From NCBI GenBank assembly GCA_015655545.1, contig JAATET010000078.1, positions 1-64,000 of the forward strand: a stretch of DNA of 64,000 bases, in the 5' to 3' direction. Every line of letters starts with the position of its first letter. Within the stretch, counting starts at the first letter, position 1. This DNA comes from Chthoniobacterales bacterium (GTDB lineage: Bacteria > Verrucomicrobiota > Verrucomicrobiia > Chthoniobacterales > JAATET01). The translations under genes were made by a program, and so were the position numbers. The notes below the pieces were generated by a model. The model had not been told where the DNA came from, searched no databases, and saw nothing but the letters and a program-made list of their open reading frames with translations. This document shows positions 1-10,262 of the stretch, piece after piece.

Positions 1-2
1 CC

Positions 3-1127
3 CTCACCCTCGCCATCGACAGCAAGGCGAAGGCCATGAAGGCCGAAGGCATCGACGTCTGCGGCTTCGGCGCCGGCGAGCCCGACTTCGACACGCCCGA
101 GCACATCAAGGCCGCCGCTCAGGCCGCCCTCGAGACCGGGTTCACGAAATACACACCCAGCTCCGGTATGCCCGAGCTGCGCGAGGCGATCTCCGAGAAA
201 TTCGCCAGGGACAACAAGCTTACCTACAAGCCCTCGCAGGTCATCGTGAGCAATGGCGCCAAGCAGTCCTGCTACAACGCCATCATGGCCGTCTGCGAGC
301 CCGGCGACGAGGTCATCATCCCCGCGCCCTATTGGCTGAGCTATCCCGAAATGGTCACGCTCGCCGGAGCGGTGCCCGTGTTCGTCGCCACGACGCAGGA
401 AAACGATTGGAAGATCACCGCCGAGCAGTTCGAGGACGCGATGACGCCGAAGACGAAGATGATTATCTTGAATACTCCCGGCAACCCGACCGGCTCCGTC
501 TACACCCGCGAGGAACTCCGCGCGATCAGCGAAGTCGCCGCCGAAGAAGAGATCTACATCCTCTCCGACGAAATCTACGAGAAGCTCGTCTATGATGGCA
601 CCGAGCACGTGAGCATCGCCTCGCTTACGCCCGAAGCCTATGACCTCACCATCACCGTGAACGGTTTAAGCAAAGCCTATTCGATGACGGGCTGGCGTCT
701 CGGCTACCTCGGCGCGCCCGAGGCCATTGCCAAAGCGATCGACTCCATGCAGAGCCACAGCACGTCGAACCCCTGCTCCTTCGCGCAGAAGGGCGGCCTC
801 GCCGCACTGAAAGGCGATCAACAGCCCGTCGTGGACATGCGCGAGGAATTTAACATCCGCCGCGAATACATGCACGGCCGCCTCAGCTCGATCACCGGCA
901 TCAGCGCCGTGAAACCGCTCGGCGCCTTCTACGTGCTGGCGAACATCAGCGCCCTCGGCCTGAACTCCACGAACTTCGCCGACCGCCTGCTCAGCAAGGC
1001 CAACGTCGCCGTCGTCCCCGGCATCGCCTTCGGCGACGATCGCACGATCCGCCTGAGCTACGCCACGAGCATGGACATGATCAAGAAAGGCCTCGACCGC
1101 ATCGAGGAGTTCTCGAAGACGCTGTAA
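3..1127 (+). CDS. Pyridoxal-phosphate aspartate aminotransferase (class I/II), 5' end outside window
   Basis: Frame is open to the window start (LTLAIDSKAKAMKAEGIDVCGFGAGEPDFDTP); PLP lysine motif NGLSKAYSMTGWRLGY. Confidence 0.93.
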   Translation, partial: LTLAIDSKAKAMKAEGIDVCGFGAGEPDFDTPEHIKAAAQAALETGFTKYTPSSGMPELREAISEKFARDNKLTYKPSQVIVSNGAKQSCYNAIMAVCEPGDEVIIPAPYWLSYPEMVTLAGAVPVFVATTQENDWKITAEQFEDAMTPKTKMIILNTPGNPTGSVYTREELRAISEVAAEEEIYILSDEIYEKLVYDGTEHVSIASLTPEAYDLTITVNGLSKAYSMTGWRLGYLGAPEAIAKAIDSMQSHSTSNPCSFAQKGGLAALKGDQQPVVDMREEFNIRREYMHGRLSSITGISAVKPLGAFYVLANISALGLNSTNFADRLLSKANVAVVPGIAFGDDRTIRLSYATSMDMIKKGLDRIEEFSKTL

Positions 1128-1160
1128 AGCGCCTCGGAAACTTTCCCGCCAAAAGAAAAG

Positions 1161-1186
1161 GCCGCCTCGAGAGAGGCGGCTTTTTT
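1161..1186 (+). terminator. Rho-independent terminator after the aminotransferase gene
   Basis: Perfect 8-bp stem GCCGCCTC-gaga-GAGGCGGC followed by TTTTTT. Confidence 0.85.
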
Positions 1187-1190
1187 GGCG

Positions 1191-2330
1191 TCAATACTGG
1201 TAATCGGGCGGAGCCGATGGCAACGGCACCCTTGCCGGCTCCGCTTTCGGTGCGGCCGCCTGGCGCACGGCGATCATGAGATTCGACTCGCCGAGCTTCC
1301 ACTTGTAGCCCGTGCCGAAGGGCAGCGGCGCGGCTCCGGAGGCCTGGTAAGCCTGGCCGAGGTCGATTTGCAGATACTTTTTGAAAAGGTCGAGCACGCC
1401 GGTGTAAGTGCCGAAAAACGCAAGCTGCCACGGCCCGCTGCCCAGGAACGCGCGCAGCGGAATGCCCGAGTCGTCCTGCACGATGACCGAGCTTTTCGTG
1501 AGCAGGAAATCGCGCACGCGGGAGAAATACGCCTCGTGCATGAGATACGAAGCAGCCTTGAGGTATGCGACGGCGGGCTGGAAGCGCCCCATCCATTCGA
1601 GCAACGCGGGATGCGCCTTCAGGCCGTCGTTCGAGAGATCCGCCTGGAAATAATAGACTGTCTGCTCGGCGGCGCCGGGCGCTTTTTGAAAACGGATCCG
1701 CACGCCGGGAAAAGCCCGATCCGGACTAAAGGAATCGACGCCGAGAATCTGCCCGCCGCCCAGCGCGATGAAGGATTCCAGAATCGGCAGCACGCCCTTG
1801 AAATCGGTCTGCTCGAAATCGATCTTCATATCCTTCGTGATGAAGAAGCTGAACTGCAGCGTGACCGCCGTCGATTTGCGCAGATTCTCGAGGCCGGCCT
1901 TGATGCGCGCGGCATCGAGCTGCTCCGGAGGCACGATCGAGCCGATCGGCTCGAGACCCACGAGAATGTAGACCGGCACATCCGGAAACAACGCGTAGGC
2001 ATTGATGAAGTCCGGACCGGAGAACGTGTAGTAGAGCGCTTGCGGCGACCCCGTGCGCGGGGCGATCTGCGCGGCGGCGAAGGCGCGCATTTTGCCGAAA
2101 TAGCGGTCGTCGAATTTCCGCCACATCGTCGCGTAAGCGCGGGTGTGGTCGAGATATTCCGGAACGTGCTGGAGCGGCTCGAGCACCGAGCCGGCGGGCA
2201 CGCGCAGACCGGAAAGAAAGCGCGCCTGTTCATTGGCGGAGGATGCCGCGGGGGGAGGCGGAGCAGGTTGCGCGAAAGTCGCGCCGCAAAGGACAGCCGC
2301 GGCAAGCAGGCACGGGACACGGGTCATCAT
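1191..2330 (-). CDS. Secreted hypothetical protein
   Basis: 379 aa ORF with N-terminal signal peptide (MMTRVPCLLAAAVLCGATFAQP); no family recognised. Confidence 0.7.
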   Translation of the reverse strand: MMTRVPCLLAAAVLCGATFAQPAPPPPAASSANEQARFLSGLRVPAGSVLEPLQHVPEYLDHTRAYATMWRKFDDRYFGKMRAFAAAQIAPRTGSPQALYYTFSGPDFINAYALFPDVPVYILVGLEPIGSIVPPEQLDAARIKAGLENLRKSTAVTLQFSFFITKDMKIDFEQTDFKGVLPILESFIALGGGQILGVDSFSPDRAFPGVRIRFQKAPGAAEQTVYYFQADLSNDGLKAHPALLEWMGRFQPAVAYLKAASYLMHEAYFSRVRDFLLTKSSVIVQDDSGIPLRAFLGSGPWQLAFFGTYTGVLDLFKKYLQIDLGQAYQASGAAPLPFGTGYKWKLGESNLMIAVRQAAAPKAEPARVPLPSAPPDYQY

Positions 2331-2348
2331 GCCGGGAGAATAACGCAG

Positions 2349-3656
2349 CTAGCGCATTTTCGCACGCATCCAGCGACCGGCGTGATAGATCGCGAATCCC
2401 GCGAGCACGGTGCCCATTCCCACCAGGGCCGAGACCGTGTCGTTGATCGCGGTGTAGATGAGTGTAAAACCGGCGGTGGCGGCGAAAAGCAACGGCGTGA
2501 GCGGATAGCCCCAGCAGCGGAAAGGCCGCGGCAGCGCGGGCTCGCGCCAACGCAAGACCGCAACTCCGGCGACGACGAGCAGGCCGCAGATGACGAGCGC
2601 GAATTGCGTGGCCACGAGCACGCGCTCGAAGGTGGCGTTCCACAGCAGCACGAGCACGATGGCCATTTGCAGCAGCACGGCCCGCGCGGGAATGCCGGCG
2701 CGCGTCTTCTTCGCAAAAAATCGCAGAGCGAAGAAATCCTCGCCGATCGTCTGCATCACGCGCGGGCCGGCCCAGGTCATCGCACTGAGCGAGGAGATGA
2801 GGCCGGCGCAGATGAAGCCGGACATGATGCGGCCGCCTTCGGCGCCAAAAATCGCCACGGCGGCGAGATTGCCAACGTCGATTTTGTTCGCGAGTTTTTC
2901 CAGCGGCACGGTCTTGAGAAAAACGCCATTCAGCGCGACGTAGAGAATGCCGACGAAGACCGTGCCCGCGACCAACGCCCACGGAACGTTGCGCTCCGGT
3001 CGGCGGACCTCGCCGACGATGTAGGTGGCGGCGTTCCAACCGGAATATGCATACATCACATACATCAGCGAAATGGCGAACGGCGCGGAGAACAGCAGCG
3101 CACCGTCGCCCGTCGCCGGCAAAAACGAGAGCGGCTCGCTCGGGCCGACGGCCACGCCCGCCACGATGATCGTCCCGATAAGGAGCAACTTCAGCGAGGT
3201 GAAGACGACCTGGAAGTTTCGGCTGAGATTGAGCGTAAAAAGGTGCGCCGCGGTCACCCCGAGCACGAGGATGGTCGAGACCACGTGAGCGGGCGCTCCC
3301 GGAAAAGCTCCCTGCAAATATTTACCAAAGGCCATGGCCGTGAGAGTGACCGGCGCCGCAAAGCCGGCGGTGACGGAAACGAACCCGCCCATGAACCCAA
3401 TCGGACGGCCATAGATGCGACTCAGAAAATTGTATTCGCCGCCGGAACGCGGAAGCGCCGCCGCGAGTTCCGCGTAGCACAGCGCGCCGCACAATGCGAA
3501 GACGGCGCCCGCGGCCCATAGCGTGAGCAGGACGAATCCCGACGGCAGACCGGGCACCTGGTAACCGAGGCTCGTGAACACCCCGGTGCCGATCATGTTC
3601 GCCACCACGATCGCGGTGCAGGTAAACCAACCGATTCCCCGGACGCGGCCGCTCAT
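2349..3656 (-). CDS. APC-family amino acid permease
   Basis: Start MSGRVRGIGWFTCTAIVVANMIGTGVFTSLGYQVPGLPSG; multiple TM segments. ATGA overlap with the upstream nagA stop; the longer track ORF start lies inside nagA. Confidence 0.88.
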   Translation of the reverse strand: MSGRVRGIGWFTCTAIVVANMIGTGVFTSLGYQVPGLPSGFVLLTLWAAGAVFALCGALCYAELAAALPRSGGEYNFLSRIYGRPIGFMGGFVSVTAGFAAPVTLTAMAFGKYLQGAFPGAPAHVVSTILVLGVTAAHLFTLNLSRNFQVVFTSLKLLLIGTIIVAGVAVGPSEPLSFLPATGDGALLFSAPFAISLMYVMYAYSGWNAATYIVGEVRRPERNVPWALVAGTVFVGILYVALNGVFLKTVPLEKLANKIDVGNLAAVAIFGAEGGRIMSGFICAGLISSLSAMTWAGPRVMQTIGEDFFALRFFAKKTRAGIPARAVLLQMAIVLVLLWNATFERVLVATQFALVICGLLVVAGVAVLRWREPALPRPFRCWGYPLTPLLFAATAGFTLIYTAINDTVSALVGMGTVLAGFAIYHAGRWMRAKMR

Positions 3657-4825
3657 TCGCCGAAGACCTGCTTTCCATCCACCAAGGTTTTCCGCACGCG
3701 AAAATCCTCGTCGAAAAGAACAATATCCGCGCAAGCGCCCGCCTCCAGCCGCCCGCGATCGCCCAACCTCAGCGCAGTCGCCGGCGTGAGACTCGCCGCA
3801 CAAATCGCTTCGCCCAAAGGCGCGCCGGCTTCGCGGACGAGCGTGCGAATGCCATCGATCATTCGGCAGGTGCTGCCCGCGAGCAACTGACCATCCGCCG
3901 TCAGCGCGATGCCGTCGTCCACGCGGCATGCGATATCGCCGAGCGAAAATAAAGCGCCGCGCTCCAGGCCCGCGCCAGCCGTCGCATCCGTGATCAGCGC
4001 CACGCGCGCGGCTCCCTTGGCCGCCCAAAGCATGCGCAGCAATGTCGGCGAGACGTGCTTGCCGTCCGCGATGACTTCGCAGATCACAGCCGGATGCGCC
4101 AGCGCCGCTTCGAGCAGACCAGCCACGCGAAAAGGTCCGCGCCGGCGCGCGGAGGACATGCAGTTAAAAGTATGCGTGACCTGCCGCATGCCCGCGGCAA
4201 AGGCCGCCTGCGCATCCTCATCCCACGCATCGCTGTGCCCGCCGCTCACGGGGATCCCCGCCGCGACCAGAGCCGGAATCAGCTCGCGCATGCCGGGCAA
4301 TTCCGGCGCGAGCGTGATTTGGGTGATCACGTCGGTGTAGCGCATCCAGTGATCGAGATCGTCCGGGGCCGGATCACGAATGAGGCTGGCGTGGTGCGCG
4401 CCGGGTTTTTCCCGCGAGAAATACGGGCCTTCCACATGAATGCCGGCCAGACGCGCGCCCGTCGCCCCGGATTGGTCCCGCCACGCGCGCGCGACATCCA
4501 GCACTTTTCCGATGTCGAGCCACGGCGCGCAGACCGTCGTCAGCGCGAGCGTGGTGGTGCCGCCGGTGGCATGGTAGCGGCAGATCGTTTCGAACGCCTC
4601 CGGATTCGCTTCCATCGTATCGCGGCCGAGCGCCCCGTGGACATGCAGATCGATAAATCCCGGCGCCAAAAATAGACCAGAAGCGTCGATCACGTCGCGC
4701 GCGGGCAGGCTCGTCCCGATTTCCAGGATCCGGCCGTTCTCGACGCGGAGATCGCCGGTCTGAATTTCTCCGTTGGGCAGGCACAGACGGCCTCCGCGAA
4801 AAACGATGTTCATAGCCGCGGCCAC
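3653..4825 (-). CDS. nagA: N-acetylglucosamine-6-phosphate deacetylase
   Basis: APGFIDLHVHGALGRDTMEA, GGTTTLALTTV, VSGGHSDA, LITDATAGAG motifs of NagA amidohydrolases. Confidence 0.92.
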   Translation of the reverse strand: MAAAMNIVFRGGRLCLPNGEIQTGDLRVENGRILEIGTSLPARDVIDASGLFLAPGFIDLHVHGALGRDTMEANPEAFETICRYHATGGTTTLALTTVCAPWLDIGKVLDVARAWRDQSGATGARLAGIHVEGPYFSREKPGAHHASLIRDPAPDDLDHWMRYTDVITQITLAPELPGMRELIPALVAAGIPVSGGHSDAWDEDAQAAFAAGMRQVTHTFNCMSSARRRGPFRVAGLLEAALAHPAVICEVIADGKHVSPTLLRMLWAAKGAARVALITDATAGAGLERGALFSLGDIACRVDDGIALTADGQLLAGSTCRMIDGIRTLVREAGAPLGEAICAASLTPATALRLGDRGRLEAGACADIVLFDEDFRVRKTLVDGKQVFGE

Positions 4826-4878
4826 AGGAGCTTGTTTTCGTCAACGCGCCACCGGGAGTCAACGTCCGTCGCAGGCGG

Positions 4879-7800
4879 CTACGAGGGCAGCGGAAATTTC
4901 AGCGTGACGATCTCGAAGGGGCCGATGTCGAAATGGATTTCGCCCCGCGCGCTCATTTTCACCGGAGCCAGCGTGCGCTCCAGCAAATCCGCGGTGAATG
5001 CCTCGCGGAAACCGAGCGTCGTGCCCAGCGTGGCCGGCCCGCGGGAGCCGTGAGCCTCGTAAAGCCGCACGATGATCGCGTTTTCCTTCTCGGCTTTTTT
5101 GACCGCCTCGATGATGACGTTGGCGCGGTTCACGCGGAAGAATTGCCCGGTCGCCGGCAGTGACGTCTCCGCCGCCTCCGGCCGGACGAGGCGCAGCGGG
5201 ACGTTGAGCGCGTAGGCTTGCTCGATGACCTTGCCGATCCGAAAATCTCCGGCGTGCGGAAGCAACGCGTAGGTGAAGCGATGCTCTCCGCGATCCGCCG
5301 TCGGATCGGGCGCGGATGGCGCCCGGAGCAGGCTCAGGCGCATCACGCCGTCTTCGATGTCGTAGCCGTATTTGCAGTCGTTGAGCAAGGCGACGCCGTA
5401 GTCGCCCTCGCTCAAGTCGGCCCATTTCTGCGCGCAGACTTCGAACCTTGCGAGATCCCAGCTCGTATTCGAATGCGTGGGGCGCTCGACGTTGCCGTAT
5501 TGGATCTCGTAGGTGGCCCGCGGCGAGCGCACCCGCACTGGAAAAGCGACCTTGAGAAAACGATGGTCTTCGTGCCAATCGACATCGGTCTCGAAATCCA
5601 CGCGGGCCGATCCGGCGCAGAGCCGCACGTGCTGCTCGACTCTCGAAGCCGCGCCGATACGCCGAACCATGCGAATGGTGGCTCGTTCCGCGGAAGACTC
5701 GACGATTTCCAGCGCCTCGAGGCCGCCGGTGCAGTCCTCGACTGCTTCCTTGTAAAAAACATCCACGTCCCAGGCATCCCACGCATTCGGATAATCGCGG
5801 TGCAGCTGGAAGCGATTGCCCGGCGCCGCCAGCACCTCGCGCTCGCCGCGATGGTCGAGAATGCTCGCAATTTCTCCCCGCGCATCGAACGCGACCCGCA
5901 GAATACCGTTATCCAGGATCAACGAGCCGTCGCCGGCCTGGGAAGCCGTCACCGGAGCGATCGCTTGCGGAAGCGCGGCACGCGCAAGATCGACGACCGC
6001 ATGGCCATATGCGGGAACCGTGACAAAGGCGGGCGCTCCATCGGGCAGAGTCACCGTTTCGCTTCGCGCGTGGCCGAGCGTGTTAAAGACAATCCATGGC
6101 TTGGCGCAGCCGCGGGTATCGATTCGCGAAGCAACCGCACGCACGCACGAGTCGAGCACGCGGTGCGCGAGCGCGGAGATGGTCTCGTAGTCACGCGCGC
6201 TGTCTTCGTAAACCCACGCGATGGACGAGCCGGGAATGATGTCGTGAAATTGATTGAGCAATACGAGCTTCCAGGCGCGGTCGAGATCGGCGGAGCGGGA
6301 GTCGCCGGAACCGGGAAATTGACCGCCCGGGCGGTTGATCACGTCGTAGCCGGCGTGCGCGGGCAAGTCCGCCGCGGGGGCCTCGCACGACAGGCCGAGC
6401 GCGCGGCTGATCGCGTCGAAATACTCGGCGTCGCGGAGCAGGAACTCGCTTTTGCGGTTGCCGCGTTTGTTCGCGGCCTGCGTCGTATAGGTGCCGCGAT
6501 GCATTTCCAGATACAATTCTCCGGACCACACGGGCAGGTCGGAAGCGTCTGCTTCCGCTTTCGGGAAAAAGTCGATCGCGCGTTCCAGCTCGACCTTGGG
6601 CAGGCCGTCGAAGTCCTTGAACCGCGCGGCGAGCTCGAGCATTTCCTTCGTGGGACCGCCGCCGCCATCCCCGAAGCCGTAGAGATAAAGCGAACGGGTG
6701 GCGCGATCGTTTTCCTTAAAATTTTTGACGTTGTAGACGAGGCTCTCCCCGAGCATCGAGGCGTTGTAGGTATCCGCGGGCGGGAAATGCGTGAAGATGC
6801 GCGTGCCGTCAATGCCCTCCCACAAAAACGTGTGGTGCGGGAATTTGTTGAATTGGCTCCAGCTGATCTTCTGCGTGAGAAAATAATTCACGCCGGCGCT
6901 TTTCATGATCTGCGGGAGGGCGGCGCAGTAGCCGAAGACGTCGGGAATCCAGACATCGCGCGTCTCGTAGCCAAATTCGTCGAGGAAGAAATTTTTGCCG
7001 TGCAGGAGCTGGCGGATGAGCGATTCGCCGCTGGAGAGGTTGCAATCGGCTTCGATCCACATCGAGCCGACGGGCTCCCATTGCCCGCGCCGGATCGCTT
7101 TTTTGATGCCCGCGTAGATGGCGGGAAAATATTCCTTCATCCACGCGTATTGCTGCGGCTGGGAGCAGGCGAATTTGTAATCGGGATACGCCTCCATGTA
7201 GAGCAGCGCGGTCGCGAAAGTCCGCGCGCATTTTCGGATCGTCTCGCGCAGGGGCCAGAGCCATGCGGTATCGATATGGGCATGGCCGATCGCGCTGATC
7301 TGGTGCGCGCTGCCGCCATTCCGGCTCGCAAGCGACTCGCGGAGCGCCTCGCGCATGGGCGCAACCGACTGGTGGGGATTTTGGTCGTCGAAAAGATTGA
7401 CGGCGCGATTAAGCGCGGCGAGCAGCTCGCCGCGGCGCGGACTGTTTTCCGGCAAAGCCTTCATCGCCGTGAAGGCAGCCTTCATGTCATAATAGAGGTC
7501 TTTCGCCTCCGGATGGAAAATGGCGAGGTCGGCGCGGCGCACTCGACCAAGGGGCCGGCCGCCATAGTCCGGCCTCAAGGCCTCCGCGGCATCGTGCATC
7601 GCCGCGGCCGGATTGGCGGCAGCCTCGATGTAAAACGCGAACTCTTCGCCGCTTCGGGCCGATTCGAAAAGGCCGACATCCTGCCGCTTCACGTTGACCG
7701 CACTGACCGGCACGCCCTCGCGCCAGACGAGTCCCTCGACGGTGAAGCCCTCGTGGTGCGGCTCGAAGCCGAGATCGATCAAGGCGACGATTTCACGCCC

Positions 7801-8046
7801 GCGGCCTTCTTTCGGCACTTCGCCGGCGACGCGAAACCACACGGTGTCCCAGCGCCCGCCCCATTCCTGGCCGACGGCAAAAGGCTGGTAATCGGCCGCG
7901 ATCGCGCGCTCGAAAGAAATCGGCTCACCGCAAACGGCAAACGCGTCCAGCTGCAAGGGCGCGACCGGTGTGTAAAGCAGCGGGAGAATGCGCCGGGTGA
8001 TCGTTTGATCGATGCGCCTCTCGGTGATTACAGGATGCTTGTGCAA
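4879..8046 (-). CDS. Alpha-mannosidase, glycoside hydrolase family 38
   Basis: SAIGHAHIDTAWLWPLRET, IPDVFGYCAALPQIMKSAG, LNQFHDIIPGSSI motifs. The track ORF extends into the tRNA; probable TTG start at 8046. Confidence 0.9.
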   Translation of the reverse strand: MHKHPVITERRIDQTITRRILPLLYTPVAPLQLDAFAVCGEPISFERAIAADYQPFAVGQEWGGRWDTVWFRVAGEVPKEGRGREIVALIDLGFEPHHEGFTVEGLVWREGVPVSAVNVKRQDVGLFESARSGEEFAFYIEAAANPAAAMHDAAEALRPDYGGRPLGRVRRADLAIFHPEAKDLYYDMKAAFTAMKALPENSPRRGELLAALNRAVNLFDDQNPHQSVAPMREALRESLASRNGGSAHQISAIGHAHIDTAWLWPLRETIRKCARTFATALLYMEAYPDYKFACSQPQQYAWMKEYFPAIYAGIKKAIRRGQWEPVGSMWIEADCNLSSGESLIRQLLHGKNFFLDEFGYETRDVWIPDVFGYCAALPQIMKSAGVNYFLTQKISWSQFNKFPHHTFLWEGIDGTRIFTHFPPADTYNASMLGESLVYNVKNFKENDRATRSLYLYGFGDGGGGPTKEMLELAARFKDFDGLPKVELERAIDFFPKAEADASDLPVWSGELYLEMHRGTYTTQAANKRGNRKSEFLLRDAEYFDAISRALGLSCEAPAADLPAHAGYDVINRPGGQFPGSGDSRSADLDRAWKLVLLNQFHDIIPGSSIAWVYEDSARDYETISALAHRVLDSCVRAVASRIDTRGCAKPWIVFNTLGHARSETVTLPDGAPAFVTVPAYGHAVVDLARAALPQAIAPVTASQAGDGSLILDNGILRVAFDARGEIASILDHRGEREVLAAPGNRFQLHRDYPNAWDAWDVDVFYKEAVEDCTGGLEALEIVESSAERATIRMVRRIGAASRVEQHVRLCAGSARVDFETDVDWHEDHRFLKVAFPVRVRSPRATYEIQYGNVERPTHSNTSWDLARFEVCAQKWADLSEGDYGVALLNDCKYGYDIEDGVMRLSLLRAPSAPDPTADRGEHRFTYALLPHAGDFRIGKVIEQAYALNVPLRLVRPEAAETSLPATGQFFRVNRANVIIEAVKKAEKENAIIVRLYEAHGSRGPATLGTTLGFREAFTADLLERTLAPVKMSARGEIHFDIGPFEIVTLKFPLPS

Positions 8047-8058
8047 ACGAAGAAAATT

Positions 8059-8141
8059 TACCGGCGGAGGGGGTCGAACCCACACTCCCAAAGGGAACCA
8101 GATTTTGAGTCTAGCGCGTCTGCCAATTCCGCCACGCCGGC
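8059..8141 (-). tRNA. tRNA-Leu(CAA)
   Basis: Minus strand GCCGGCGTGGCGGAATTGGCAGACGCG...ACTCAAAATCT...GTTCGACCCCCTCCGCCGGTA; acceptor stem pairs, anticodon loop CTCAAAA, long variable arm. Confidence 0.95.
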
Positions 8142-8182
8142 GCAGCGACAGGAATATGCGACAAGTCGGCGCACGGGGCCAA

Positions 8183-8704
8183 TCAAAAAACCAAGCCCTT
8201 GGGCGTGCCTAAGATTTCCTGCACGAGAATGGCTTTGCGCAAGCCGTCGCGCGAGCGCAGCAGATCGTCGAGATTCGAGCGCGGCGCGGCCACCGGCTCC
8301 GGCGACAAATGTGGAAATGAAGGCGGCGGCGTCCGTGCCGATGGAGCAGCGGGCTCCGTTTTTACGATCCGCCGTTCCGGATCTGCGACCGGCACGACCT
8401 TGATCTGGTCCATACGAAAGGAGGGCGGCGATGCGACGACGGGGGGGCGGCGACGCGGCAAATCCGATTCATCCGGAAGTCCCAAAGCCTCGCGAAGCCG
8501 GCGTGCGGCGCTGTCCGGGTCGGGCAACGGGAAAGATGCCGCTGGCCTCGGCGCCGGCATGGGATGGGCCGCCGGCTCCGACTCGCCAAACCGCCCGATG
8601 CGCTCCTCGGTCTCGCGCCGCGATCGCTGCTCGGCGGATTTTTCCAAGAGCCATTTGACGAGGCCGATGGCGCCGACGACGAGGAGAATGACGAGCTGCT
8701 CCAT
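8183..8704 (-). CDS. Hypothetical protein with N-terminal TM segment and proline-rich region
   Basis: 173 aa ORF just upstream of tRNA-Leu and downstream of floA on the same strand; MEQLVILLVVGAIGLVKWLL. Confidence 0.65.
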   Translation of the reverse strand: MEQLVILLVVGAIGLVKWLLEKSAEQRSRRETEERIGRFGESEPAAHPMPAPRPAASFPLPDPDSAARRLREALGLPDESDLPRRRPPVVASPPSFRMDQIKVVPVADPERRIVKTEPAAPSARTPPPSFPHLSPEPVAAPRSNLDDLLRSRDGLRKAILVQEILGTPKGLVF

Positions 8705-8722
8705 GGAGAAAATCCGCAGCCG

Positions 8723-9751
8723 TTACTTTTGATGATCGCCGGGCGCGGGCGGCGTGGCGATGGACTCGCGCATCTGCGTGTCGGACTGGATATTTTTCAT
8801 GCGCAGATAATCGAGCACTCCGAGGTTGCCATTGCGGAAGGCCTCGGCCATCGCGAGCGGCACCTGCGCCTCGGCTTCGACGACTTTGGCGCGCATCTCC
8901 TGCACGCGGGCTTTCATTTCCTGCTCGGAGGCGACGGCCGCGGCGCGGCGCATTTCGGCCTTCGCCTGGGCGACGACCTTGTCGGCATCGGCCTGGGCGA
9001 CCTGGAGCTTCGCGCCAACGTTGTCGCCGATGTCGATATCCGCGATATCGACGGAAAGAATTTCAAAGGCCGTTCCGCTATCGAGACCCTTCTGGAGAAC
9101 GGTTTTCGAAATGCGATCGGGATTTTCGAGCACTTCCTTGTAGGAAGCGGCGGAGCCGATGGAGGTGACGATGCCTTCGCCGACGCGGGCGATGATGGTT
9201 TCCTCGGTCGCGCCGCCGACGAAACGGTCGAGATTCGAGCGGACGGTGACGCGGGCGCGCACTTTCACTCCGATGCCGTCGCGGGCCACGGCGTCGATCG
9301 TCACGCGGCCGCCGTCGGCGGGATTCGGACAATCGATCACTTTCGGATTGATGCTCGTGCGCACCGCCTCGAGCACGGTCTTGCTCGTGCCCTTGATGGC
9401 AAGGTCGATGGCGCAGGCGCGGTTGTAGTCGAGCGGGATCCCGGCTTTGTCCGCCGCGATAAGGGCGAGCACGACATTGGGGACACTTCCTCCGGCGAGG
9501 TAATGCGCTTCGAGCAGATCGCTATCGATGGGCAGACCGGCCTTCACGGCGGTCACGCGGCTGTCGACGATCAATCCCACCGGCACGCGACGCAGCCGCA
9601 TGCCGATCAATTTTGCAAAACTCACGGGCGCGTCGGCGATTTTTGCGCGGAGCCAGACTCCGAAGAAATTGATGAGAAGAATGGCCACGACCAGCGCGAC
9701 GACAAGAAGCAGGCCAACGAGGACGGTGACGACAATGGGCGCAAGCGGCAT
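8723..9751 (-). CDS. floA: Flotillin-like protein FloA (SPFH/band-7)
   Basis: 342 aa with N-terminal [29 protein letters not shown], and [23 protein letters not shown] typical of FloA. Confidence 0.92.
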   Translation of the reverse strand: MPLAPIVVTVLVGLLLVVALVVAILLINFFGVWLRAKIADAPVSFAKLIGMRLRRVPVGLIVDSRVTAVKAGLPIDSDLLEAHYLAGGSVPNVVLALIAADKAGIPLDYNRACAIDLAIKGTSKTVLEAVRTSINPKVIDCPNPADGGRVTIDAVARDGIGVKVRARVTVRSNLDRFVGGATEETIIARVGEGIVTSIGSAASYKEVLENPDRISKTVLQKGLDSGTAFEILSVDIADIDIGDNVGAKLQVAQADADKVVAQAKAEMRRAAAVASEQEMKARVQEMRAKVVEAEAQVPLAMAEAFRNGNLGVLDYLRMKNIQSDTQMRESIATPPAPGDHQK

Positions 9752-9796
9752 AATATGGATGGGTTGGCACCAGTCTAGCGCAGTCGGTTGCGGGCG

Positions 9797-10261
9797 CTAT
9801 GCCTTTTTCCGCACGACGACGCGGGCCCCTTCACCGGCGATCACGACGATCTTCGCCTTCGCTTCAATAAAATCGCCCTCGGCCACCACATCAAAACGCC
9901 GCTCGTTGATGAGCGCCTTGCCCGCAGGACGCAGAGTCGTGATCGCCACGCCCTCGCTGCCGACCAGCGACGAGGAAGACGCCAGCAGATCGCCACCGCC
10001 CAGACTCCGGCCGAGCGTCATGGCCTTCCCCGCCGCAGTGCGCGGAAAGAGAGCCATTCCGATGCAAAAACCCACCAGCACGCCGACCAGAATCACGCAC
10101 AGGAGCCCGCTTCCCCAGAGCGGTCCCAGTTCCACATAGCCGACGATTGTCGCGGCAACGAGCAACAGGCTTCCCACGACGCCGAGCACTCCGCCCGGCA
10201 GGAACATCTCCGTCAGCAGGAGCAGAAATCCGGCGCCCGCGAGAAGGAGGATCGTATCCAC
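9797..10261 (-). CDS. NfeD-family membrane protein
   Basis: TM segments then OB-like C-terminus (GSEGVAITTLRPAGKALINERRFDVVAEGDFIEAKAKIVVIAGEGARVVVR); adjacent to floA. Confidence 0.88.
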   Translation of the reverse strand: MDTILLLAGAGFLLLLTEMFLPGGVLGVVGSLLLVAATIVGYVELGPLWGSGLLCVILVGVLVGFCIGMALFPRTAAGKAMTLGRSLGGGDLLASSSSLVGSEGVAITTLRPAGKALINERRFDVVAEGDFIEAKAKIVVIAGEGARVVVRKKA

Positions 10262-10262
10262 G

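Noticed and set aside
1185-3521. 778-aa plus-strand ORF
   Set aside because: Antisense to the secreted protein and APC permease genes; Arg/Glu/His-rich translation without recognisable motifs.
5218-8403. 1061-aa plus-strand ORF
   Set aside because: Antisense to the GH38 alpha-mannosidase and crosses tRNA-Leu; low-complexity Arg/Gly-rich translation typical of spurious high-GC ORFs.
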